From assembly GCF_001306455.1 (NCBI RefSeq), contig NZ_LGTQ01000005.1, positions 868,001-932,000 on the forward strand: a stretch of DNA of 64,000 nucleotides, given 5' to 3'. Within the stretch, counting starts at the first letter, position 1. Each line of letters begins with the position of its first letter. Positions 10,262-17,462 of the stretch are shown here, piece after piece. The position numbers and the translations under genes were made by a program. Below the pieces are notes generated by a model, which saw only the letters and a list, made by a program, of their open reading frames with translations, ran no database searches and was not told the origin of the DNA. Origin of the DNA: Jiulongibacter sediminis. GTDB lineage: Bacteria; Bacteroidota; Bacteroidia; Cytophagales; Spirosomataceae.

Positions 10262-10885
10262 ATGAATACAAAAGAGAAAATAGTTTCTAAAAGCCTCTTT
10301 CTATTTAATAAATTCGGTTTCATCAACGTACGTTTGCAGCATATCGCTGACGAGTCTGAGATGAGTGTGGGTAACCTGGCCTATCACTTTAAAAATAAAG
10401 ATGCCATTATGGAGCATCTGTTATCTCAGATCCAAAAAAAGCAAAATGAACTACTGGCAGAGCTTCGAATAGTCCCGATATTTGAAAACATCAACGAACA
10501 TCTTAAAAGTACATATACGATTCAGAGAGAATACTCCTTCTTTTACACCGACACCTTGGAGATTCTTCGTTCATACCCCTTGCTCAAGCCCATATACAGG
10601 AACCATGCTTTTTGGTTTAGGGAACAGATCAGATTAATGATTACTTTCAACGTCGCCAGAGGAGCATTTAAAACGCTATCCCATGATATGGATGCAAAAA
10701 TGCTATCAGATAGCTACTGGAAACAGCTTGAATTAAGTTTTTATAAGGCCCGTCTTCTTGGCCTTATGGATTATAGTGAAGCAGATTTTGTTAAAGAAGC
10801 CTGGTTTGTTCTAATTCCACATTTTACAGATGTTGGCGAAAAAGAATATTTCCAATTGCTCCGGAAAGGTAATTTAAATTGGTGA
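10262..10885 (+). CDS. TetR-family regulator 1 of the hydrogenase region
   Basis: 207 residues. The N-terminal TetR helix-turn-helix (about 4-50) contains LQHIADESEMSVGNLAYHFKNK. The rest is an all-helical ligand domain with no recognisable family. The recognition helix segment SVGNLAYHFK is identical to that of the second TetR protein at 11314, so both may read the same operator. No copy of the inverted repeat seen elsewhere in this island lies in front of this gene. The ligand is unknown. Its position beside a hydrogenase operon suggests control of hydrogenase expression, which is inference. Confidence 0.85.
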   Translation: MNTKEKIVSKSLFLFNKFGFINVRLQHIADESEMSVGNLAYHFKNKDAIMEHLLSQIQKKQNELLAELRIVPIFENINEHLKSTYTIQREYSFFYTDTLEILRSYPLLKPIYRNHAFWFREQIRLMITFNVARGAFKTLSHDMDAKMLSDSYWKQLELSFYKARLLGLMDYSEADFVKEAWFVLIPHFTDVGEKEYFQLLRKGNLNW

Positions 10886-10896
10886 CTACTTGATGT

Positions 10897-10914
10897 TTAG
10901 AAATATTTTTCTAA
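10897..10914. promoter_or_regulatory. Operator copy 1, TTAGAAA-N4-TTTCTAA
   Basis: Perfect 7-base inverted repeat (TTAGAAA, TATT, TTTCTAA) between the first TetR gene and the small gene at 10948. It matches three other copies in the island (11958, 11982, 17033). A TetR-family dimer is the obvious candidate binder. A weak promoter-like TAATTTTTG overlaps its right end. Confidence 0.75.
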
Positions 10915-10947
10915 TTTTTGTTTCTTAAATTATGAACAAAACTTCTT

Positions 10948-11307
10948 GTGCGGCCTTCTTTTCATATCGATCCTAAGTTGTACGACGAACTCCTCGAAAG
11001 TCTGAATGAAATGCACTTTACTGAAAGCAGAGGTAACATCACAGATTTTAATATTTACTTTGACGACTTGTGGCTTTCTGATACTGCTGTTGTCGAAAAT
11101 TTAAGTCTGGTACAAGGGATGTGGGATATCCAGTTGCTTTTTGCTTTGTCAAATAATCCGCTTCGATTTATTAAAAGATCAATTGTAAGCTCCCCAGATA
11201 AAAAACGAGCGACACTCACGGCCAGCCTTATGAGACGACTGGCGGCCAAAGATCAAAGGGGAACCCTTTGCATCAGAATTGAAGATTTGAACCTGTCTGA
11301 AAACTAG
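10948..11307 (+). CDS. Hypothetical protein between two TetR genes
   Basis: 119 residues, family not recognised. It starts with GTG at 10948; the in-frame upstream stop at 10933 leaves no ATG. The sequence is polar and mixed alpha/beta in look, with no signal peptide, membrane helix or cysteine motif. It contains NITDFNIYFDDLWLSDTAVV near the middle and a basic stretch (SPDKKRATLTASLMRRLAAK) near the end. It lies 6 bases before the second TetR gene, so they are probably cotranscribed from a promoter controlled by the inverted repeat at 10897. It could be a partner or modulator of the regulator. A reading error that hid a longer start is possible. Confidence 0.6.
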   Translation: MRPSFHIDPKLYDELLESLNEMHFTESRGNITDFNIYFDDLWLSDTAVVENLSLVQGMWDIQLLFALSNNPLRFIKRSIVSSPDKKRATLTASLMRRLAAKDQRGTLCIRIEDLNLSEN

Positions 11308-11313
11308 TTTTAC

Positions 11314-11931
11314 ATGCAGAAAACCAAAGACAAAATTATTCTGGCCTCGCTCAAACTTTTCAATGAGCACGGCTTAGCCAATGTAAGGCTGCAACAAATC
11401 GCAGATCATATCGGAATCAGTGTTGGTAATTTAGCCTATCATTTTAAAACTAAGGAGCAGATTGTTTTAACAGTCTATGAAGAGATGTTTTCAAAATATG
11501 AGCACATTCTTCAAAATTACCTTAAGAATCCTCATTTGCTTGATTTTGACCTTCAGGTTTCACAATTCTTTGAGTTTTTTAATGATTACAGATTTTACAT
11601 CGCTGATTTATTTACTAACGAACACCCTTTTCCTGAAGTACAGGAGAAATGGCAGGTACTAATTAATAAGCTGTGTATTCAGATCCGTAAACGTTTAGAT
11701 TTTCATGTTAAAAAAGGTGATCTGATTGCGGCAGAACCGAAGGTCTACGATAATCTTTCACAAACGCTGCTCATGCAAATCTTGTTTTGGATACCTCAGC
11801 AGGAAATCATGAAGAAGGTAGTTACCGCTTCCCGATATAAGGAAACCCTTTGGAATAATATTCAGCCTTATCTTACTACACAAGGAAAAGGCGAATTCTC
11901 TAAAATCAGCTTTCCTGAGATCTACGATTAA
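11314..11931 (+). CDS. TetR-family regulator 2 of the hydrogenase region
   Basis: 205 residues. The N-terminal TetR helix-turn-helix (about 1-50) has LQQIADHIGISVGNLAYHFKTK, sharing its recognition helix with TetR 1. The ligand domains of the two proteins are only loosely similar. Its gene is flanked by operator copies, one upstream at 10897 and two downstream at 11958-11999 in front of the hydrogenase small subunit. Autoregulation together with control of the hydrogenase is the simplest reading. The signal sensed cannot be told from sequence. Confidence 0.87.
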   Translation: MQKTKDKIILASLKLFNEHGLANVRLQQIADHIGISVGNLAYHFKTKEQIVLTVYEEMFSKYEHILQNYLKNPHLLDFDLQVSQFFEFFNDYRFYIADLFTNEHPFPEVQEKWQVLINKLCIQIRKRLDFHVKKGDLIAAEPKVYDNLSQTLLMQILFWIPQQEIMKKVVTASRYKETLWNNIQPYLTTQGKGEFSKISFPEIYD

Positions 11932-11957
11932 TCAGAAGCAGGTCTATCTGAAAATAT

Positions 11958-11999
11958 TTAGAATATTTTTTCTAATTTTTTTTAGAAAATAATTTCTAA
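11958..11999. promoter_or_regulatory. Tandem operators (copies 2 and 3) before hupS
   Basis: Two copies of the island's inverted repeat lie 24 bases apart. Copy 2 at 11958-11975 reads TTAGAAT-ATTT-TTTCTAA, with one mismatch. Copy 3 at 11982-11999 reads TTAGAAA-ATAA-TTTCTAA and is perfect. Copy 3 covers the -33 region of the predicted hupS promoter, so a bound TetR dimer should block it. Confidence 0.8.
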
Positions 12000-12014
12000 T
12001 CAACCATATTGGGT

Positions 12015-12022
12015 TATATTTG
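12015..12022 (+). promoter_or_regulatory. Predicted -7 element of the hupS promoter
   Basis: TATATTTG matches the Bacteroidota -7 consensus TAnnTTTG. It is 42 bases before the hupS ATG. No good TTTG stands at -33; that place is taken by operator copy 3. The promoter may therefore be weak or activator-dependent. Confidence 0.55.
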
Positions 12023-12064
12023 TTCTAAGAAGAATACAATCATAACTCTTAAACCCAGATTCAG

Positions 12065-13048
12065 ATGGCAAATGTCCTATGGTTACAAGGTGGTGCCTGT
12101 AGTGGAAACACCATGTCATTCCTAAATGCTGAGGAGCCCACAGTGGTCGACTTGGTTACAGATTTCGGTGTTAACATTCTATGGCACCCTTCGATTGGTC
12201 TTGAAATAGGCCATCAGGTCTCAGACTTACTTCATGATATCGTCTCAGGAAAAGTCACCTGTGATATTCTTGTTTATGAAGGGAGTATCATAGAGGGACC
12301 GAATGGAACAGGAACAATGAACTATTTCGCCGAGAGACCAATGAAAGACTGGATAAAAGAGCTTTCAGCAGTTTGTGGTTATGTGGTGGCTATTGGTGAT
12401 TGTGCTACCTGGGGCGGTATTCCTGCTGTAGAGCCTAACCCTTCGGAGTCTACCGGAATGCAGTTCCTGAAAAAGAAAAAAGGCGGTTTTTTAGGAGCTG
12501 ATTATGTTTCAAAAGGAGGCCTGCCGGTCATAAATATTCCTGGATGCCCGGCACACCCTGATTGGATTACTCAAATTCTTGTTGCCATTGCCACAGGTAG
12601 AATCGGTGATGTTAAAATTGATGAATACCACAGACCCAGCACATTCTTTACTGACTTCGTTCAAACAGGTTGTACGAATGTTGTGAACTTTGCAAATAAG
12701 ATTGACGGTGGCTTTGGTAAACGGGGAAATGGCTGTTTATTCTATGAAGTAGGTTGCAGAGGGCCTATGACCAGAGCGAGCTGTAACAGAATTCTCTGGA
12801 ACAGACAGAGCAGTAAAACAAGAGCTAATCACCCTTGTTTAGGTTGTACTGAACCTGGTTTCCCTCATCATGACCTTCAAAAGGGAAGCGTGTTTAAAAC
12901 ACTAAAATATCTCGGTTTCTTACCTCAGGATGTACCTGCCGGACAATCAAAGCTTGGTTATTATCTGAGGGCTGGTTTTGAAAAAACCATGCATACGGCC
13001 GAGGTAGCTTTGGGTGTTGAAAAATCTCACTCTGATAGTTCTATTTAA
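12065..13048 (+). CDS. hupS: Group 2a [NiFe] hydrogenase small subunit
   Basis: 327 residues, the iron-sulphur subunit that carries electrons away from the NiFe site. There is no Tat signal, so the enzyme is cytoplasmic, as in group 2a. The start NVLWLQGGACSGNTMSFLNA is nearly that of cyanobacterial HupS. Candidate cluster ligands are C12, C113 (GDCATWGG) and C161 (IPGCPAHPDW) for the proximal cluster, and C203, C224, C231, C240, C258 and C261 for the others. The second cysteine of the usual CxxC is N15, and the usual distal histidine position is Q200, both as I recall for group 2a. Known members (cyanobacterial HupSL, mycobacterial Huc) oxidise H2, Huc at atmospheric levels. High affinity here is inference. 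Confidence 0.95.
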   Translation: MANVLWLQGGACSGNTMSFLNAEEPTVVDLVTDFGVNILWHPSIGLEIGHQVSDLLHDIVSGKVTCDILVYEGSIIEGPNGTGTMNYFAERPMKDWIKELSAVCGYVVAIGDCATWGGIPAVEPNPSESTGMQFLKKKKGGFLGADYVSKGGLPVINIPGCPAHPDWITQILVAIATGRIGDVKIDEYHRPSTFFTDFVQTGCTNVVNFANKIDGGFGKRGNGCLFYEVGCRGPMTRASCNRILWNRQSSKTRANHPCLGCTEPGFPHHDLQKGSVFKTLKYLGFLPQDVPAGQSKLGYYLRAGFEKTMHTAEVALGVEKSHSDSSI

Positions 13049-13065
13049 TCATACTTAACCTAATC

Positions 13066-13082
13066 TCAGGGTTCTGCCCTGA
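13066..13082 (+). other. Small hairpin between hupS and hupL
   Basis: TCAGGG-TTCTG-CCCTGA, a 6-base perfect stem in the 50-base gap between the two structural genes, without a T-run. A hairpin in this gap has been described for cyanobacterial hupSL. It could stabilise the message or adjust subunit ratio. That is inference. Confidence 0.5.
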
Positions 13083-13098
13083 AAGACATCTTAATAAA

Positions 13099-14688
13099 AT
13101 GGCAATTTCAAAAGAATTAAATATATCTCCGGTCGGTCGTGTGGAAGGTGACCTTGACGTCAAAGTTTACATGGAAGACGGTGTAGTGACCCGTGCTCAT
13201 ACTCAGGCAGCCATGTTTCGCGGTTTTGAAAGAATTATGGCCGGTAAAGATCCTCAATCAGGCCTGATTGTGACTCCCCGTATTTGTGGAATTTGTGGTG
13301 GTTCACACTTATACAGTGCGTCTTCGGCTTTAGATACGGCCTGGGGTACCACGCTAACACCCAACGCCCTTCTCTTAAGAGCCTTGGGACAGGCCACAGA
13401 AACTATTCAGAGTATTCCAAGATGGTTTTATGCCATTTTTGCGACTGATTTGGCCAACAAAAAGTTTGCGAACAAACCCTTGTACTCAGAGGTAGTGAAA
13501 AGATGGGCGGCTTATGTCGGCACCTCATTTCAGTCAGGTGTGACAGCCTCGGCTCTGCCTGTTCAGGTATATGCCTTATTTGGTGGTCAATGGCCACATT
13601 CCAGTTATATGGTGCCTGGTGGGGTTATGTGTGCTCCTACACTTAAGGACATTACCAGAGCTCACTCCATTATGAATCAATTCAGAAAGGACTGGCTTGA
13701 GACTACTTTTCTGGGATGTAGCATTGAAAGATACCTGGAAATAAAGTCCTGGGATCAATTAATGGCCTGGGTCGAAGAAAATGAAAGTCATAGAAATTCT
13801 GACCTGGGACTCTTTTTAAGAGCCGGACAGGAGTTTGGCTTACATAAGTTCGGACAGGGAGTTGGTAAATTCCTGGCCTACGGAACATACATACACAAAG
13901 ATTTATGGAATAAGCCAAAAATTGAAACCCGAAATCATGCCGTAATTTCTCCGTCTGGTTTCTGGGATGGAAGTTTCCATGAGTTTAATCACATGAACAT
14001 TCAGGAGCATGTGAAACACTCCTGGTACGATGATGTACCGGCCGCACACCCATGGGATGAACCATTACCAAGCCCTCTTCCCTCTCAGAATTTGATTGAT
14101 ACCAACTTTAACGAAAAATATAGTTGGTCTAAAGCTCCAAGATACGCCAACAGCCCGGCAGAAGTAGGTCCATTAGCCAGAGTTATCATGGCGGGGAATC
14201 CGGCTAATGCCGCCCACCAATATCAGGACCCTCTTTTCCTTGACGTTATGGATAAGTTTGGTCCAAGCGTGTTTACCCGCAGTTTGGCTCGATTACATGA
14301 AGCTGCCAGATTGTATGTGAATATCAATGACTGGCTAAGCCAGATTGATCTTAATGGTGAGTTTTATATCAAACCTGAAGAGAGAGATGGCAAAGGCTTC
14401 GGCTGTACGGAGGCAGCTCGCGGAGCTCTTGCTCACTGGATCGAAATTAAGAATGGTGTTATTGAAAACTATCAGGTTATGGCCCCTACCACCTGGAATG
14501 TAGGGCCAAACGATGAGGCCGGCAATCCGGGACCTATTGAGGCGGCTCTGGAAGGTACCGAAATTGAGGATCCGCATGATCCTGTAGAGGTAGGTTTGGT
14601 CGCTCGTTCTTTTGACTCCTGCCTGGTTTGTACCGTGCACGCCCATGACGGCAAAGACGGTAAAGAACTTACAAAGTTTAAACTTTAA
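13099..14688 (+). CDS. hupL: Group 2a [NiFe] hydrogenase large subunit
   Basis: 529 residues, the catalytic subunit that holds the NiFe(CN)2CO site. The nickel-binding motifs are intact: L1 R61-I-C63-G-I-C66-G-G-S-H70 and L2 D506-S-C508-L-V-C511-T-V-H514. The form DSCLVCTVH, rather than DPCxxCxxH, fits group 2a. Maturation should cut after H514 and release a 15-residue tail (AHDGKDGKELTKFKL), the job of the protease encoded next. It pairs with HupS encoded 50 bases upstream. A terminator-like hairpin follows the gene and may raise the amount of hupSL message over downstream genes. Confidence 0.95.
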   Translation: MAISKELNISPVGRVEGDLDVKVYMEDGVVTRAHTQAAMFRGFERIMAGKDPQSGLIVTPRICGICGGSHLYSASSALDTAWGTTLTPNALLLRALGQATETIQSIPRWFYAIFATDLANKKFANKPLYSEVVKRWAAYVGTSFQSGVTASALPVQVYALFGGQWPHSSYMVPGGVMCAPTLKDITRAHSIMNQFRKDWLETTFLGCSIERYLEIKSWDQLMAWVEENESHRNSDLGLFLRAGQEFGLHKFGQGVGKFLAYGTYIHKDLWNKPKIETRNHAVISPSGFWDGSFHEFNHMNIQEHVKHSWYDDVPAAHPWDEPLPSPLPSQNLIDTNFNEKYSWSKAPRYANSPAEVGPLARVIMAGNPANAAHQYQDPLFLDVMDKFGPSVFTRSLARLHEAARLYVNINDWLSQIDLNGEFYIKPEERDGKGFGCTEAARGALAHWIEIKNGVIENYQVMAPTTWNVGPNDEAGNPGPIEAALEGTEIEDPHDPVEVGLVARSFDSCLVCTVHAHDGKDGKELTKFKL

Positions 14689-14709
14689 GACTGAGCTTCT
14701 GTCGTGTTT

Positions 14710-14757
14710 AAAGGTTGAAAGGTTTTTGGTACATTACTGGAGCTTTTCAACCTTTTT
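14710..14757 (+). terminator. Intrinsic terminator or attenuator after hupL
   Basis: Perfect 11-base stem: AAAGGTTGAAA at 14710-14720 and TTTCAACCTTT at 14745-14755, with a 24-base loop, followed by TTTTTAATTTT. It lies inside the gene cluster, 15 bases before the maturation protease ATG. No clear second promoter is seen between it and that gene, so partial read-through is likely. Confidence 0.7.
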
Positions 14758-14772
14758 AATTTTGACCAAAAC

Positions 14773-15249
14773 ATGAGTAAAACAGCAATAATGGGTTTTG
14801 GTAACCCCTGTAGAAGTGATGATGGTATAGGCTGCTATGTTATTGACCGGCTTACCCAGGAAATATCAGACGAACGGGTGACTTTTTTTGATATGGGTAC
14901 CTCGGCCTTTGAAGTACTTTTCAATCTAAAAAACCACAATAAAATTATCATTGTAGATGCTGTAATAAACAGCGGTGAGAAACCCGGAACGATCTACAAA
15001 TTACCAGCTTCTGAAATAAATGCTTCGATTCAGGATGACCCTATGGTTTTTCTCCACAGTTTAAAATGGGATCAGGCACTTTCCTATGCAAAAAAAATCC
15101 TACAAGATGCTTACCCTGAAGATATTGTGGTCTATCTCATCTCTGTAGACAATACACGTCTTGAAATTGAACTATCTGCGGAAGTCAAAGAGGCAGGCGA
15201 AAAAGTTATTAAACTAATTAAGGAGGAGTTATTGCAAACCATCGAATGA
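14773..15249 (+). CDS. hupW: Hydrogenase maturation protease (M52 family)
   Basis: 158 residues. The endopeptidase trims the C-terminus of HupL once nickel is in place. The family start motif GFGNPCRSDDGIG is at 8-20. The predicted nickel-sensing residues are D16, D62 (IIIVDAV) and H95 (FLHSLKW), matching the E/D, D and H of HybD/HycI. The gene follows hupL and its hairpin, and its stop overlaps the next start (ATGA). Named hupW by analogy with the cyanobacterial HupL-specific protease. Pairing with the HupL here rests on the neighbourhood. Confidence 0.92.
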   Translation: MSKTAIMGFGNPCRSDDGIGCYVIDRLTQEISDERVTFFDMGTSAFEVLFNLKNHNKIIIVDAVINSGEKPGTIYKLPASEINASIQDDPMVFLHSLKWDQALSYAKKILQDAYPEDIVVYLISVDNTRLEIELSAEVKEAGEKVIKLIKEELLQTIE

Positions 15250-15554
15250 TTCAGCTCAAATCAGGACATCTTATTTTTGATCATAAACTTATCAAAGACG
15301 TTTTCTCTGAAGAAGACCAGGTCAATCATGTCTATTATCCTGAAAGAAAAAGCTTTCTGATTGCCCCGGCATCAAAAACTTTCTTCAAGAAAATGCATGA
15401 AACCAAATGGTCAAATCTGAAACTAAAAAATCTCCAAGGTGACAAATCTCTGTTTATAAGAGATTTAATCATAGATCATGAGATCAATGACGAGGATCGC
15501 GGTCTGACCTATGATTTAAAAAAAACAGGTTTCATTGAAATAGAACTTTATTAA
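15246..15554 (+). CDS. Hypothetical 102-residue protein of the hydrogenase operon
   Basis: 102 residues, family not recognised. It overlaps the protease gene by ATGA and the TPR gene starts one base after its stop, so it is almost surely translated as part of the operon. It has no signal peptide, no cysteines and no membrane helix. The fold looks alpha/beta, with a segment RKSFLIAPASKTFFKKMHE and an acidic middle (DLIIDHEINDEDRG). Its place between the maturation protease and a TPR protein suggests a role in assembly or in holding the enzyme, which is inference only. Confidence 0.75.
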   Translation: MIQLKSGHLIFDHKLIKDVFSEEDQVNHVYYPERKSFLIAPASKTFFKKMHETKWSNLKLKNLQGDKSLFIRDLIIDHEINDEDRGLTYDLKKTGFIEIELY

Positions 15555-17036
15555 ATGAAGAAAATATCAATTTCAGCTCCGGCACAATTGCACGAGCGTC
15601 TTAACTCATACATTAAGACTGAAGACCGACTTAACGAGGTCGTTGAACTAACAACCCTGCAGGGAAACCTCCTTATTGAGAATGAAAAAATTCTGGTACA
15701 ACCTGTCTGGACAAATGACGTCCCCCCTTTTCTATTCAATCAGGATATTGATCTAGACCAAAACAATTTTCTCTCTCTTGTTTTTACAAGACTTCAAAAC
15801 TTCAAAAAAGCCTATCAATATGCTCAGAATTCAGTCGGGCTTTTGAAACAGATTGATATTCTAAACAGGCTTCAGCATGGCATTGGCATCAATCCGGACG
15901 AAGTCGAAGGTCAAAAACCTGAATATATTGCATTCCATAATCATGCGGTTATATCACATTACGGCGAAACCCCTTTTTTCATCAATGCTTATCAGGTTAT
16001 AAACCAGTATCAAAAAGCGATGGACGCGGCTCCAAATGAGCTTTTACGAGCTTTCACTGGAAAGTATTTAGCCGAATTTCTTCTTGACTCCGGCGAAAAT
16101 GTAAAAGCTCATCATCTGGTCAAAGAGTTAAGAGAGATAGAGTTACCTGAGAATGCAGAAATGGAATTCCTTAACCTGGAATGTGGTATTCTACTCAATA
16201 AACTAACAGTACCATACGATGAAATTTTACTTAAGGAACTTGAAAACAAGCTCGCCCAAACCATACAATACTTTGAAAGCAGTGGTGACCAGATTCAGTT
16301 AGCCCTCAGGCTTGTTGATGCTTCTTATATCAGTAATATATCTGAAAACTTTAGTGAGTCTCTCGGTTATATCAATAAGGCCATTTCTACTTTTGAGAAT
16401 GAAGACGTTCCTGAATTGACAGCAAATGCTCAATATCGAAAAGGGGTACTGCTTTACACCTGGGCTCAAAATGGTAATCCACAGTTTTATAAGCCGGCAA
16501 TGGAAGCCTATCAGGAAGCCCTCAAGATTTTCACGGAAACCAGCACACCCGAGGTTTATAATGAAATACAACATCACCTTGGTGTAATATACTCTGAGAT
16601 TCCGTCCGATGTTAAAAAAAAGAGTATTTGGGCTGCTGTATCAATTAGTTCATTTAATCAGTCCCTTAGCTTTTTTACTCCTCAAACACACCCGTACGAG
16701 TACGCCATGATCTGTAACAGCTACGGTAATGCTTTCACAAAATACCCTGAGGCTGTTCAATCTGATAATTTTAAAAAAGCTTTGGAATACTATCGGAAAG
16801 CTCTGGCTATCAGAACTGCCGAAGAATATCCTACTGAAAGGGCTCTCACTCTCATGAACTTTCTCGAAGCTTCCTGGTATGTCGGAAATGAAAACGAGGA
16901 CGACGAGAGAATTTTATTTGAAGAAATGACCCATTACGCTAAAGAAATAAAACAATTGACCAGTGAAGAGAGACTTCTTGCTGACGCAGAAAGACATCTT
17001 TCAAAAATAGAAACTCTGGCCGAAAATATGTTTTAG
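15555..17036 (+). CDS. TPR-repeat protein of the hydrogenase operon
   Basis: 493 residues with no signal peptide or membrane helix. From about residue 235 to 440 there are tetratricopeptide-type hairpins, for example ESLGYINKAISTFENED, PAMEAYQEALKIFTETSTP and KALEYYRKALAIRTAEEYP. The N-terminal 100 residues are beta-rich and not recognised. TPR proteins occur, as I recall, in group 2a hydrogenase clusters of other phyla, so it is probably an assembly or interaction scaffold. Its stop codon lies inside operator copy 4, which marks the boundary of the first transcription unit and the start of the hyp unit. Confidence 0.85.
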   Translation: MKKISISAPAQLHERLNSYIKTEDRLNEVVELTTLQGNLLIENEKILVQPVWTNDVPPFLFNQDIDLDQNNFLSLVFTRLQNFKKAYQYAQNSVGLLKQIDILNRLQHGIGINPDEVEGQKPEYIAFHNHAVISHYGETPFFINAYQVINQYQKAMDAAPNELLRAFTGKYLAEFLLDSGENVKAHHLVKELREIELPENAEMEFLNLECGILLNKLTVPYDEILLKELENKLAQTIQYFESSGDQIQLALRLVDASYISNISENFSESLGYINKAISTFENEDVPELTANAQYRKGVLLYTWAQNGNPQFYKPAMEAYQEALKIFTETSTPEVYNEIQHHLGVIYSEIPSDVKKKSIWAAVSISSFNQSLSFFTPQTHPYEYAMICNSYGNAFTKYPEAVQSDNFKKALEYYRKALAIRTAEEYPTERALTLMNFLEASWYVGNENEDDERILFEEMTHYAKEIKQLTSEERLLADAERHLSKIETLAENMF

Positions 17037-17050
17037 AAAATTATTTCTAA
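17033..17050. promoter_or_regulatory. Operator copy 4 before hypA
   Basis: Perfect TTAGAAA-ATTA-TTTCTAA, extended to a 22-base near-palindrome at 17031-17052. It overlaps the TPR stop codon and sits just upstream of the predicted hypA -7 element. It ties the hyp operon to the same control as hupSL. Confidence 0.8.
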
Positions 17051-17060
17051 AACGACGTTT

Positions 17061-17068
17061 TAAGTTTG
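17061..17068 (+). promoter_or_regulatory. Predicted -7 element of the hypA promoter
   Basis: TAAGTTTG fits TAnnTTTG, 46 bases before the hypA ATG and 10 bases after operator copy 4. No TTTG lies at -33, where the operator is. The pattern parallels the hupS promoter. Confidence 0.5.
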
Positions 17069-17114
17069 TTCCGCTTGAAAATAGCCCTACTTTTAGGTTA
17101 ACAGATTTAATTGA

Positions 17115-17456
17115 ATGCACGAGATTTCGCTGGTCAGAAACATTTTCAATACTCTTGAAGCTGAATTTCCTGATGACTTCGACAGAATAAAAACAATTCA
17201 CCTGAAAGCTGGTATTTTATCCAATGTGCAGCCTATTTTAATGCAAAATGCTTTTGAAGCTGTTTTGGAAGACCAGCCTAAGTACCGTCACACCTCTCTT
17301 GAAGTGAATGTGGTGCCTGTAAAGATTTACTGTGATGATTGCCATAAAGAGACGGAAGTAATTCAGTATAAGTTTGTTTGTTCCTGCGGAAAACCCAGTA
17401 GAAATGTCATTCAGGGTGACGAGTTATTGATTTCAAAAGTAGATTTTACAGAATAA
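17115..17456 (+). CDS. hypA: Hydrogenase nickel-insertion chaperone HypA
   Basis: 113 residues. HypA brings nickel to the large subunit together with HypB. The nickel site M1-H2-E3 is present. The structural zinc site has C73-x-x-C76 and C89-x-C91. The second pair is CxC, where most HypA proteins have CxxC, so one residue is missing in this knuckle. The gene starts the hyp unit behind its own predicted promoter and operator. HypB follows after 6 bases. Cytoplasmic. Confidence 0.93.
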   Translation: MHEISLVRNIFNTLEAEFPDDFDRIKTIHLKAGILSNVQPILMQNAFEAVLEDQPKYRHTSLEVNVVPVKIYCDDCHKETEVIQYKFVCSCGKPSRNVIQGDELLISKVDFTE

Positions 17457-17462
17457 AAAGAT

